Shown here in pieces: positions 29,101-43,762 of a stretch of DNA of 64,000 nucleotides. Positions within the stretch are counted from its first letter, which is position 1. Each line of letters begins with the position of its first letter. Made by a program: the position numbers and the translations under genes. Below the pieces are notes generated by a model, which was not told the DNA's origin, did not search any database, and saw only the letters and a program-made list of their open reading frames with translations. The DNA lies in the NCBI GenBank assembly GCA_034190875.2, contig CM067353.1:32305199-32369198 (forward strand), written 5' to 3'. Source of the stretch: Urechis unicinctus (taxonomy: Eukaryota > Annelida > Polychaeta > Xenopneusta > Urechidae).

Positions 29101-32100
29101 TTTGTAGAGTGGTTCAATTGATGTCAGGGTACGGTCACAACATATGCGTCAATCGCGGCTGGCACAGCGAATGTTACCGCGAAAAAAGCCATTAACTTAT
29201 GCTAAGATAGAACATCTTCATTCCTGACCTAAGCCTTTACATTTACATATGCATTTATTTTAATCAAAACATGATTTATCCAAAGAAAACGATGCTAGTT
29301 CTCAATTCTGTGGCATGGCGCTGTAGTCAAACGGTGACACGCTGAAAGACTCATATGAATAGCCAGCTGATGGCTTACCTCAATTGTCTTATTGCAGTTT
29401 TATTCAATGTAATGCTGCCTAAATGTAGTGTACTTATCGTTATTGGGTAGGTGCTACGAGGTGGTTTATAACGCCAGCATCATGTCCCACCACTGGCACC
29501 ATTCTAACCGTCTTCAATGGGGAATGGGGGGTGGTGGGGCTGATATATCCTTTCTTGCCGTACATTTCCCTATTTGCCAATGCCACTCAATTGTTGGTCT
29601 TCTTCTATTTCCACAAATAACACCCTATTGCAGCAGTGCCTTCAGAATAGGAAAAGGTGACATTTACAAGGCATCCCGGTGAGTGAAGGATGCCTGAGGT
29701 ATTGAGATTAGAACAAAGTGGGCCAATGACTCGCCTCTGATTTCCGGCTGGACGGGCAAGCACACAGCAGGCTCATTTCTTCAGTAGCACTGTTTTTTTA
29801 CCACTCAAGCTTAAAGACTAGGTGGCAATAACAGGATAGGCTGGGGTTACAGCAATAACAGGATAGACTGAGGTTACAGCAATAACAGGATGGGACGAGG
29901 TCACAATACTTTAACATGATAAGCTGAGGTTACTGCAATGACATGATAGGCTAATGTTACAGCGATAACATGATTGGCTTAGGTTACTGCAGTACATAAT
30001 AGGCTGAAGTTACAGAAAGAATATGATAGGCTGAGGTTATAGCAATAACATGATAGGCGTTGAGTTGCAGGAAACTGATAGGGCAGTCAAAGTCCCAGCT
30101 TCAAGCTGGAGGGATTAAAACATGGCAATGCAATGTCAGTGCCTCCTTGAACCATGACGCCGGTATGTTGTCGGCACCCTGTTTTATTTGAGGCGAAAAG
30201 CCATAGGTGGAATAGCATGGATCAAAGCACATAGCACTTGTAGAGCACTTCAACTCACACTGATTTTCACAAACCATAAGCTGTGCTTGGATGATGAGAT
30301 GACGACTGTGGGTTACATGCTGTGCTTGAAAGGGTAGTTAACAGTGGCACTAGTGACGTTTGTGGACCAGTGAGATAGTTAGCATCCTGATCAGTGGCAT
30401 TTTTTGAGCAGGGAGATAATTAGGTGGCGTGTGTGTCAAATGTATAATTTTGTAGAGTGGTTCAATTGATGTCAGGGTACGGTCACAACATATGCGTCAA
30501 TCGCGGCTGGCACAGCGAATGTTACCGCGAAAAAAGCCATTAACTTATGCTAAGATAGAACATCTTCATTCCTGACCTAAGCCTTTACATTTACATATGC
30601 ATTTATTTTAATCAAAACATGATTTATCCAAAGAAAACGATGCTAGTTCTCAATTCTGTGGCATGGCGCTGTAGTCAAACGGTGACACGCTGAAAGACTC
30701 ATATGAATAGCCAGCTGATGGCTTACCTCAATTGTCTTATTGCAGTTTTATTCAATGTAATGCTGCCTAAATGTAGTGTACTTATCGTTATTGGGTAGGT
30801 GCTACTACGAGGTGGTTTATAACGCCAGCATCATGTCCCACCACTGGCACCATTCTAACCGTCTTCAATGGGGAATGGGGTGGTGGGGCTGATATATCCT
30901 TTCTTGCCGTACATTTCCCTATTTGCCAATGCCACTCAATTGTTGGTCTTCTTCTATTTCCACAAATAACACCCTATTGCAGCAGTGCCTTCAGAATAGG
31001 AAAAGGTGACATTTACAAGGCATCCCGGTGAGTGAAGGATGCCTGAGGTATTGAGATTAGAACAAAGTGGGCCAATGACTCGCCTCTGATTTCCGGCTGG
31101 ACGGGCAAGCACAGAGCAGGCTCATTTCTTCAGTAGCACTGTTTTTTTACCACTCAAGCTTAAAGACTAGGTGGCAATAACAGGATAGGCTGGGGTTACA
31201 GCAATAACAGGATAGACTGAGGTTACAGCAATAACAGGATGGGACGAGGTCACAATACTTTAACATGATAAGCTGAGGTTACTGCAATGACATGATAGGC
31301 TAATGTTACAGCGATAACATGATTGGCTTAGGTTACTGCAGTACATAATAGGCTGAAGTTACAGAAAGAATATGATAGGCTGAGGTTATAGCAATAACAT
31401 GATAGGCGTTGAGTTGCAGGAAACTGATAGGGCAGTCAAAGTCCCAGCTTCAAGCTGGAGGGATTAAAAAAAACATGGCAATGCAATGTCAGTGCCTCCT
31501 TGAACCATGACGCCGGTATGTTGTCGGCACCCTGTTTTATTTGAGGCGAAAAGCCATAGGTGGAATAGCATGGATCAAAGCACATAGCACTTGTAGAGCA
31601 CTTCAACTCACACTGATTTTCACAAAACATAAGCTGTGCTTGGATGATGAGATGACGACTGTGGGTTACATGCTGTGCTTGAAAGGGTAGTTAACAGTGG
31701 CACTAGTGACGTTTGTGGACCAGTGAGATAGTTAGCATCCTGATCAGTGGCATTTTTTGAGCAGGGAGATAATTAGGTGGCGTGTGTGTCAAATGTATAA
31801 TTTTGTAGAGTGGTTCAATTGATGTCAGGGTACGGTCACAACATATGCGTCAATCGCGGCTGGCACAGCGAATGTTACCGCGAAAAAAAAAGCCATTAAC
31901 TTATGCTAAGATAGAACATCTTCATTCCTGACCTAAGCCTTTACATTTACATATGCATTTATTTTAATCAAAACATGATTTATCCAAAGAAAACGATGCT
32001 AGTTCTCAATTCTGTGGCATGGCGCTGTAGTCAAACGGTGACACGCTGAAAGACTCATATGAATAGCCAGCTGATGGCTTACCTCAATTGTCTTATTGCA

Positions 32101-35100
32101 GTTTTATTCAATGTAATGCTGCCTAAATGTAGTGTACTTATCGTTATTGGGTAGGTGCTACGAGGTGGTTTATAACGCCAGCATCATGTCCCACCACTGG
32201 CACCATTCTAACCGTCTTCAATGGGGAATGGGGTGGTGGGGCTGATATATCCTTTCTTGCCGTACATTTCCCTATTTGCCAATGCCACTCAATTGTTGGT
32301 CTTCTTCTATTTCCACAAATAACACCCTATTGCAGCAGTGCCTTCAGAATAGGAAAAGGTGACATTTACAAGGCATCCCGGTGAGTGAAGGATGCCTGAG
32401 GTATTGAGATTAGAACAAAGTGGGCCAATGACTCGCCTCTGATTTCCGGCTGGACGGGCAAGCACAGAGCAGGCTCATTTCTTCAGTAGCACTGTTTTTT
32501 TACCACTCAAGCTTAAAGACTAGGTGGCAATAACAGGATAGGCTGGGGTTACAGCAATAACAGGATAGACTGAGGTTACAGCAATAACAGGATGGGACGA
32601 GGTCACAATACTTTAACATGATAAGCTGAGGTTACTGCAATGACATGATAGGCTAATGTTACAGCGATAACATGATTGGCTTAGGTTACTGCAGTACATA
32701 ATAGGCTGAAGTTACAGAAAGAATATGATAGGCTGAGGTTATAGCAATAACATGATAGGCGTTGAGTTGCAGGAAACTGATAGGGCAGTCAAAGTCCCAG
32801 CTTCAAGCTGGAGGGATTAAAACATGGCAATGCAATGTCAGTGCCTCCTTGAACCATGACGCCGGTATGTTGTCGGCACCCTGTTTTATTTGAGGCGAAA
32901 AGCCATAGGTGGAATAGCATGGATCAAAGCACATAGCACTTGTAGAGCACTTCAACTCACACTGATTTTCACAAACCATAAGCTGTGCTTGGATGATGAG
33001 ATGACGACTGTGGGTTACATGCTGTGCTTGAAAGGGTAGTTAACAGTGGCACTAGTGACGTTTGTGGACCAGTGAGATAGTTAGCATCCTGATCAGTGGC
33101 ATTTTTTGAGCAGGGAGATAATTAGGTGGCGTGTGTGTCAAATGTATAATTTTGTAGAGTGGTTCAATTGATGTCAGGGTACGGTCACAACATATGCGTC
33201 AATCGCGGCTGGCACAGCGAATGTTACCGCGAAAAAAGCCATTAACTTATGCTAAGATAGAACATCTTCATTCCTGACCTAAGCCTTTACATTTACATAT
33301 GCATTTATTTTAATCAAAACATGATTTATCCAAAGAAAACGATGCTAGTTCTCAATTCTGTGGCATGGCGCTGTAGTCAAACGGTGACACGCTGAAAGAC
33401 TCATATGAATAGCCAGCTGATGGCTTACCTCAATTGTCTTATTGCAGTTTTATTCAATGTAATGCTGCCTAAATGTAGTGTACTTATCGTTATTGGGTAG
33501 GTGCTACGAGGTGGTTTATAACGCCAGCATCATGTCCCACCACTGGCACCATTCTAACCGTCTTCAATGGGGAATGGGGTGGTGGGGCTGATATATCCTT
33601 TCTTGCCGTACATTTCCCTATTTGCCAATGCCACTCAATTGTTGGTCTTCTTCTATTTCCACAAATAACACCCTATTGCAGCAGTGCCTTCAGAATAGGA
33701 AAAGGTGACATTTACAAGGCATCCCGGTGAGTGAAGGATGCCTGAGGTATTGAGATTAGAACAAAGTGGGCCAATGACTCGCCTCTGATTTCCGGCTGGA
33801 CGGGCAAGCACAGAGCAGGCTCATTTCTTCAGTAGCACTGTTTTTTTACCACTCAAGCTTAAAGACTAGGTGGCAATAACAGGATAGGCTGGGGTTACAG
33901 CAATAACAGGATAGACTGAGGTTACAGCAATAACAGGATGGGACGAGGTCACAATACTTTAACATGATAAGCTGAGGTTACTGCAATGACATGATAGGCT
34001 AATGTTACAGCGATAACATGATTGGCTTAGGTTACTGCAGTACATAATAGGCTGAAGTTACAGAAAGAATATGATAGGCTGAGGTTATAGCAATAACATG
34101 ATAGGCGTTGAGTTGCAGGAAACTGATAGGGCAGTCAAAGTCCCAGCTTCAAGCTGGAGGGATTAAAACATGGCAATGCAATGTCAGTGCCTCCTTGAAC
34201 CATGACGCCGGTATGTTGTCGGCACCCTGTTTTATTTGAGGCGAAAAGCCATAGGTGGAATAGCATGGATCAAAGCACATAGCACTTGTAGAGCACTTCA
34301 ACTCACACTGATTTTCACAAACCATAAGCTGTGCTTGGATGATGAGATGACGACTGTGGGTTACATGCTGTGCTTGAAAGGGTAGTTAACAGTGGCACTA
34401 GTGACGTTTGTGGACCAGTGAGATAGTTAGCATCCTGATCAGTGGCATTTTTTGAGCAGGGAGATAATTAGGTGGCGTGTGTGTCAAATGTATAATTTTG
34501 TAGAGTGGTTCAATTGATGTCAGGGTACGGTCACAACATATGCGTCAATCGCGGCTGGCACAGCGAATGTTACCGCGAAAAAAGCCATTAACTTATGCTA
34601 AGATAGAACATCTTCATTCCTGACCTAAGCCTTTACATTTACATATGCATTTATTTTAATCAAAACATGATTTATCCAAAGAAAACGATGCTAGTTCTCA
34701 ATTCTGTGGCATGGCGCTGTAGTCAAACGGTGACACGCTGAAAGACTCATATGAATAGCCAGCTGATGGCTTACCTCAATTGTCTTATTGCAGTTTTATT
34801 CAATGTAATGCTGCCTAAATGTAGTGTACTTATCGTTATTGGGTAGGTGCTACGAGGTGGTTTATAACGCCAGCATCATGTCCCACCACTGGCACCATTC
34901 TAACCGTCTTCAATGGGGAATGGGGTGGTGGGGCTGATATATCCTTTCTTGCCGTACATTTCCCTATTTGCCAATGCCACTCAATTGTTGGTCTTCTTCT
35001 ATTTCCACAAATAACACCCTATTGCAGCAGTGCCTTCAGAATAGGAAAAGGTGACATTTACAAGGCATCCCGGTGAGTGAAGGATGCCTGAGGTATTGAG

Positions 35101-35612
35101 ATTAGAACAAAGTGGGCCAATGACTCGCCTCTGATTTCCGGCTGGACGGGCAAGCACAGAGCAGGCTCATTTCTTCAGTAGCACTGTTTTTTTACCACTC
35201 AAGCTTAAAGACTAGGTGGCAATAACAGGATAGGCTGGGGTTACAGCAATAACAGGATAGACTGAGGTTACAGCAATAACAGGATGGGACGAGGTCACAA
35301 TACTTTAACATGATAAGCTGAGGTTACTGCAATGACATGATAGGCTAATGTTACAGCGATAACATGATTGGCTTAGGTTACTGCAGTACATAATAGGCTG
35401 AAGTTACAGAAAGAATATGATAGGCTGAGGTTATAGCAATAACATGATAGGCGTTGAGTTGCAGGAAACTGATAGGGCAGTCAAAGTCCCAGCTTCAAGC
35501 TGGAGGGATTAAAACATGGCAATGCAATGTCAGTGCCTCCTTGAACCATGACGCCGGTATGTTGTCGGCACCCTGTTTTATTTGAGGCGAAAAGCCATAG
35601 GTGGAATAGCAA
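26179..35612. repeat. Tandem array, seven 1,346-bp units
   Basis: Units start at 26,179, 27,525, 28,871, 30,219, 31,572, 32,921 and 34,267, and the last ends at about 35,612. They are almost identical. The differences I found are homopolymer length changes (G run near 29,526; A runs near 31,466 and 31,885), one extra 3-bp cta near 30,805, and single substitutions near 29,763 and 31,626. The join between units (ggaatagca/tggatcaaag) is constant. A single diverged, unamplified version of the unit occupies about 57,800-59,800. Each unit contains an 8-copy 27-bp minisatellite. No unit has a convincing coding frame. The array is very young or, if read depth disagrees, an assembly artefact. Confidence 0.95.
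27141..27357. repeat. 27-bp minisatellite inside each array unit
   Basis: Eight variant units of 26-29 bp of the gataggctgaggttacagcaataacat type, shown here for the first array unit. The same block recurs in every later unit with the array period. It is more degenerate than the block at 58,903. Confidence 0.9.
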
Positions 35613-38180
<2,568 letters not shown>

Positions 38181-38407
38181 CCCCTTCACACCTTGTTTTG
38201 GAAATTGAATACTGTACGAATACTGTACGACGTGTATTGCGCAATATATGTTTCGCTGACGATTGCATGCGGATTCGGTGCGGTATTTTGCTGACCTAAT
38301 TCTATTTTTGGAAAGTGATTTCACCATCTGTTCCGTTATTTTCGGCCCTTGAAATCTTTGCGCCCTTGGTGACCTCATGGAGGGGCGCTATTTTGGATGA
38401 GGTCATT
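38181..38407 (+). repeat. Left terminal inverted repeat, outer part
   Basis: This is the reverse complement of 51,420-51,646 over 227 bp, with one mismatch found (near 38,233). It starts ccccttcacaccttg. The last 108 bp (38,300-38,407) occur again at 39,770-39,878, on the far side of a 1.36-kb insert. Confidence 0.92.
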
Positions 38408-39769
38408 TTTGGGAGTTTTATTGAGAAGGAGTTTGTAAATGGGTATTAAAAGTCAATTAGCGGTAATGGTGTTGAAAGAGAAGTGAAGGATAGTGTTAAT
38501 GTTAGTGGAGTATTCACCATCTGTTCAGATATGAAGACGGTGTTTACGAGGTGATTTGTTGCTATTAACTTCCTTTTATCCCATGACATGTGGTGATATA
38601 TTGAATTGGTGACCTTAGGAGGGTAACGCGATGTACGGTATTCGAGTGAGTTCATTTGGGGCTATGTCCTTAGGAAGGTTGTTGACTTTCGACCTGGTGT
38701 GATGAATGGGCGGTATTTGGGTGAGGTCATTTTCGATAGTTTTATTGAGGAGATTGTAAATGGGTATTAAAAGTCAATTTTCGTTAGATATGTTGGTCGA
38801 TTGAAGTTTTCACGTGAATGAATCTTACTAGCATATGAGTCTTACATAGGAGGGAAAAAATGACAGATGTCTTTAAGTGTGTTGTAACTCTCATTGAGAA
38901 TATAACGACAGATGGATTAAAAGTTGACCATTGGATATTTCTCAAAATGGGGGTGGAGTTATGGGTTACAAATAGCGGATGGTAACTTTACTTCAAAATA
39001 GTTTTCCTCTGGAATATTTCAAAATAACAAGGATGGAGCATATTCACGCCAATCACTATTTAACATCGAACCGATCTAAATCAAGATTTTACGAATCTGA
39101 CTATCCGGAATTAATGAAAGAAACAATGGCAAAAACCAGATATTGAGGAGCGATTTGGATTTAAAAACGTTTGTTATAAGCGATTTGAAAATATAGTTGG
39201 GGTGACAGGGGAGTACCCCGGATATATTTCAGCCCCCACCAAGTGGGTTAAAGTCATCAAGAAGGGCGGGTCTCTCGTAACAGGCTATCCCGTACTGTGA
39301 GTATTCGCTTAAAACACGCTATATCATAGTATAGATTCGTTGACTTTTGTATCTGTTATAGGTCTATATTTCTTTGTTTGCAGGGAACCCAAACATTTAT
39401 TAAAAAACAGTGAGTACCGCAAATGTTTAAGATTCTCTGGAATTTTATTTTATTCTTAGAGATTAAAACAAAAATAATTTGTTTTTGTTTGTAGGATGAA
39501 GATAGAAGAAAATTTAAAATATTTTTTAAAATTAAATAAATATAAATATATAAATGTTATACTGGTGTTTGTGTTATTAATCGGACTCGATGAATCTGTG
39601 GTATAATTACACAAGCTGGTAATGTGATTTACCGATCGTTGAATTCACGATGCGCATCTATCTTAATTAAATAACGACTCATGTCAAACGATTTGATAAA
39701 TTAGTCATTGTGAGTTGCCCCCCCTGTCAGTCGATTTCGCATTCACCTCAGATATTGGTGGTGACATCA
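38408..39769. other. 1.36-kb insert splitting the left terminal repeat
   Basis: The right terminal repeat runs continuously from outer to promoter-proximal part, but the left one is interrupted here and flanked by a 108-bp direct repeat of terminal-repeat sequence (38,300-38,407 and 39,770-39,878). Inside, 38,401-38,456 is partly repeated at 38,725-38,780 (offset 324 bp; shared word gtaaatgggtattaaaag). The insert is AT-rich except for a coding-like patch at 39,118-39,499. It may be a left-end region missing from the right end, or a later insertion or unequal exchange. Confidence 0.75.
39118..39499 (+). CDS. Candidate spliced 3' end of an unknown gene
   Basis: I do not recognise the protein. 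An open frame (39,118-39,296) with biased, protein-like content (residues such as TGEYPGYISAPTKWVKV) ends at a strong GTGAGT donor at 39,297. A pyrimidine-rich acceptor TTTGTTTGCAG ends at 39,383. After 26 bases another GTGAGT donor lies at 39,410, and a TTTGTTTGTAG acceptor ends at 39,494. Following these junctions the frame stays open and stops at 39,497. The introns (87 and 85 bp) are the size of the one in the neighbouring left-end gene (93 bp). Upstream, the frame closes at a stop just before 39,118, although an adjacent frame is open from about 39,033, so a frameshift or missed exon is likely. Splicing is inferred from consensus sites only. Confidence 0.35.
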
Positions 39770-40114
39770 TTCTATTTTTGGAAAGTGATTTCACCATCTG
39801 TTCCGTTATTTTCGCCCTTGAAATCTTTGCGACTTCATGTCAATACATTGAGGGGGCGCTATTTTGGATGAGGTCATTCTATTTTTGGAAAGTGATTTCA
39901 CAATTTTCGTCGGATATGTCGTCATAGTTTGCTGAGCTAAGCTAAATGATGGGATAGAGGGTGTATATAAAACGGGAGAGAGTGTCTCAGTCCTGCGTTC
40001 AGTTATAACCATGGCTGAGAAGAGACAGCTAGAAGCTTTCAACGATGCGTGCAAACGCAGTAGACCGATGAGCGACGCAGATTTGTTAAGAGCCGTGGAA
40101 CAAATCGAGATGGA
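39770..40114 (+). repeat. Left terminal inverted repeat, inner part
   Basis: This matches the inner part of the right terminal repeat (51,228 to about 51,530) with several substitutions and small indels. It covers the promoter, the start codon and most of the first exon of the left-end gene. It is more diverged from its partner than the outermost 227 bp. Confidence 0.85.
39964..39993 (+). promoter_or_regulatory. TATA box and initiator of the left-end gene
   Basis: TATATAAAA at 39,964-39,972 is followed about 23 bases later by TCAGTCC (39,987-39,993), a good match to the animal TCAGT initiator. The start codon lies at 40,011. The same arrangement is present in reverse at the right end (51,307-51,332), because both lie inside the terminal inverted repeat. 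Confidence 0.75.
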
Positions 40115-40358
40115 AAGCAGTAAGTATGATTTTATTTTCTATATCTGAATTATAGAATTACCAGGTATACGTCATTTATTTATTTATTTTTGTTACGCGT
40201 GTGTGTTTTTAGTGTTGACGGGAGACGAAGATATTTTACATGTCGCTATGGACGCGTATGAAATAGAACAGGCGAATACAGCATTGGATTTGTTAACAAC
40301 GCTCAACACAGCCCCCCCTGACACAAACTGGAAATGGCGCTACAGTCGACAACGCTAA
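40011..40358 (+). CDS. Left-end spliced small protein, 84 aa, function unknown
   Basis: Exon 1 is 40,011-40,119 and exon 2 is 40,213-40,358. They are joined across a 93-bp intron with donor GTAAGT and acceptor TGTGTTTTTAG. The joined frame gives 84 residues and one stop, with no internal break. Exon 1 lies in the terminal repeat and encodes a basic start followed by MSDADLLRAVEQIEME, almost the same as residues 6-21 of the right-end protein (50,501-51,289). Exon 2 is acidic and helical-looking and unlike that protein. I know no family for it. The TATA/initiator just upstream and the end position suggest an early, regulatory-type gene, but that is inference. Confidence 0.7.
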
Positions 40359-40397
40359 GGGTAGGTCTATTAAAGGATAGGTCTATTACCGGTAGAA

Positions 40398-42968
40398 TTG
40401 AGGAATGACGTAATGGAAAGCTTTATGATTTTGGGTGATCTTTATATTGACAGATTATCGATGATTATGTTGACAGAAGCTGTGTTGGCTGCTAATGAAA
40501 GAGCTATTCGTACTCATACGCGATTGGAAGGCTACAAACTGTTTACAACTATAATTTATCTGAAGAAGTGCCCAACCTCGACCAGAATATATTTGAGGAA
40601 TGCGATTCAGCCTTTAAAATCAACGGGAGTTATGGATTCTTATTACGTCACAAAGAAACAGATGAATTGCGGGGTACTTTCACTCGTCCGTCAACAACCA
40701 TCGAATGCTACCAACCCCTCTAGTCGTACGGAATGCCGATGATTTTGAGAGGGCTATGCGTGAAATAACACAAAGAGACATTTTAACCTACGCCCAGAAC
40801 CAACGACCGGATTCGAAATGGAGTGTAGAGGAAGTGACTAATTTGACCATCTTTGTGAACCCAATCGAAGATCACGTGATCGGCTACCCACCACCCGTTA
40901 TGCCGGAACACCTGAAAACAAACAGAGCCATCAACTTGTTAGAGCGAAGTCAACAAACGGGTAAACCGTATCAAGACCGATTGTGCTTTTTCAGGGCCCT
41001 GGCTTTACATAGAGGAGTGAAGATCACGAGTCTAGAGAATGCAGCAAAAAACATTGTTAAAGACTGCTTACCCAAAACAAAAGAAAAAAACATTTGCAGG
41101 TGTACCCCTTGAAGACGTCGAAAGACTAGCAAAACAATTCAAAGTGAATATCACCGTGTATACGCTAGACGAGAATCAAGTAAGTGTGTCTTGTAGTGAT
41201 TAAACAGAAGTAAACAACATAAACGATGTAATCATTTGATATCGAAATGGAAATATGAGATGTGATCGATTTGTTATATGTGTTTCAGGTAGCTACTTTG
41301 GTCAAGCGAACGCGCACAAAAAATTCGCCGCGACCTTGAAATTGAACCTGTACGAAAATCACTTTAGTTACATCAAAAACTTTGACCTTTATAGCAAATC
41401 ATATATTTGTGGTACCTGTCAGAAGCTGTGGAAAAAGTGAGAAAAAAAACTACATCGCCACGAAAACATATGTACTGTGGAAACGAAATACAAGTACCCA
41501 GGCGGTGTTTTTTCATCTACCACCCACTATCTTTGAAGCGTTACGGGACGAAGGAATCGAAATAGAAGACGGTATTTACCCTTACAGAGCCACCTATGAT
41601 TTTGAAAGTTATTTTGGAGAAGACAACCTACCCGTCAATTCACCCAAAGTCACCTGGGACCAAAAACACGTACCGTTATCAGTGAGTGTATGCAGCAAAT
41701 GTACCTGATTATACAGAACCAAAATGCTTTGTAACGGAAGGAAACGCACAAACATTGATTGACAGGATGATGATGTATATAGAGGAGATATCAAACGCCG
41801 CCTATTTACTGATGCTTGCTCAATACGAAGCTACCCTAACCCAGTTACAAGAGAAAATCATGAAGCGTACCAACTGGACCCGGTCGTCAAGGGAGAACAT
41901 CCATTGCAGAAATTACAGAAAAAATTCGACAACTATTTACATGTATTACCGTTAGTCGGATTCAACTCATCGAATTATGACCTCAACCTTGTGAAAATAC
42001 CGTTGACAACTTACCTGCAAGAACATTCATCGATCAAGTATACCATCAAACGAAATAACTCATTCATGTGCATTGAAACGGACCATGTACGGTTTTTGGA
42101 TATCACCAACTTTATTGCACCTGGATATACATACGACAAATACCTACGAGCCTTTCAATGCGAACAGAAAAAAGGGATATTTCCCGTATGAATGGGTGAC
42201 ACTCGATCGTTTGAAAAATACAGAATTACCACCCCATGCAGCTTTTTACAGTGCGTTAAAACAAGAAAACATTACAGCAGACCAATACGCTGAATGTCAA
42301 GAAGCGTGGGAAGCAGGTCATATGCAGACTTTTAAAGACTTTTTGATATATTACAACAATTTAGATGTCGAACCGTTTCTGGAAGCCATAGAGAAAACAG
42401 AGTCGTTTTTACAGTGAGAGAGGTATAGATATGTTGAAGGATGGAATATCAGTGCCCGGATTAACCATGCGATATTTATTTCAAGACTTGGAAGATTATT
42501 TTACCTTACCTGACGAAAAGAACAACGACATCTATTGGTTGATTAAAAATGGAATAGTGGGCGGACCCTCAATCATCTTTCATCGTTACCACGAAAAAAG
42601 GAAAAACTTACATCAGGCGTGAACAGAACGGAAATGAAGCGAAGTTGTGTGAAGGAATCGTAGGTTATGATGCCAATGCGCTTTATCTATGGGCATTGTC
42701 TCAACCCATGCCAGCCAACTTTCCGACCCGACGTCACGCGCCTGAGTTTAAACCAATTCAGACCCGAAAAGGCGGAATAGCGGATGAATGGTTGGCTTGG
42801 ATAGCACGAATGTTTGAATTGTACTATGATTTAATTGATAAGTATGTCGCGAGATCGGATTTTACCTATGTACAGGTGGACACTGATAGTTGTTATATTG
42901 CCCTTAGTAGTACACATCTAACTGATGTCATTAAATCCAACATGAAAGAACAATTGTACCTAGATTAA
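40398..42968 (+). pseudogene. Protein-primed family B DNA polymerase, broken
   Basis: This is the element's replicative polymerase, which in intact relatives copies the linear genome from a protein primer. Recognisable in order: the N-terminal region with NQRPDSKW (near 40,800); a 109-bp GT-AG intron (41,180-41,288); LNLYENHFSYIK; the exonuclease motifs DFE (near 41,595), NSSNYD (near 41,965) and YNNLDVEPF (near 42,355); polymerase motif A YDANALYLW (near 42,668); and motif C VDTDS (near 42,880). The text jumps from EWLAWIA directly to RMFELYYD near 42,805, so the palm segment with motif B and neighbouring parts is deleted. The thumb is lost at the junction near 42,960. At least nine frame changes occur, mostly at A or T runs. 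It cannot encode an active enzyme. Confidence 0.9.
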
Positions 42969-43695
42969 AATCGGAGTGGTTGGGGTTCAACTTTATTTTG
43001 CGTACGAATAAGGTCACGGATTGCAGAACTATTTTAGGGGCAAATCCTTCTGCAGGATTGGCCATAAGGGCAAAGCTGTCACCGCTGCGTACTAATCGCA
43101 ACTTCAAATCTACGCCGTTTAATAAATAGCGTTCTTGACTAAATAAATCTAAATGTAATTTGCCCATCATATCCACAATGCGACTCTCTTGATTTCGTTC
43201 CTTTCTAGCTATCATCCCCTTGTTGTTAGTACCACCCACGGCGTCCATGTGTTTTGGGGTGTCTTTGTACCATAAACTAGCTGTTAACTGAGAGTTTTTG
43301 GCTTCCGAACCATAGCTCAATAGCGTTTCCATATAAGCGCGATACGGGTATGTGTTTGTCGAGGAGGACACAAGTTTTTCGTTGAGAGAGACATCGACTT
43401 GGGAAAAGAGTGAGTGTAACCAGAGGTTAACGGGTGCTACAGCACTGTCAGCCTCCAAAACCGCCCCATCCTTTTTCACCACTTTGGCATTCACTTGTAA
43501 ATACGTGTCGTTCAGATCGATATAATCATCACCCGACCCACTGATGTAGAATTCGACTGGACCCGAACCTAAAGCAGCTACCGGATGGAATTCGATCCAC
43601 GATCCATGATCGACACTGCTTTGAGTTGGGGGAATCGAAAATAGGTCTAATTCACTTTTGACACAGGGACAAGATTGGGGGTGTACCAGTGCCAT
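42931..43695 (-). pseudogene. Major capsid protein (hexon-like), C-terminus lost
   Basis: This is the double-jelly-roll major capsid protein of the Polinton/adintovirus type, which builds the icosahedral shell. The N-terminal half is intact and carries family signatures: KSELDLFSIPPTQ near residue 14, GSGDDYIDLNDTYL near 53, FSQVDVSLN near 95 and SSTNTYPYRAYMETLLSYG near 111. The ORF ends at 254 residues, just after LFVRKIKLNP. Relatives continue for a second jelly roll, so roughly the last 40 percent is missing. The end meets the truncated polymerase gene tail to tail near 42,955-42,980, showing one deletion removed both C-termini and anything between. The start at 43,695 gives the usual short lead-in before KSELDLF. 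Confidence 0.9.
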
Positions 43696-43762
43696 GATCT
43701 AACCGAAAATATCTTTTGGCAACCTCCGAGTTGTTCCACGACGACCGCGTGAACTACTGTTC

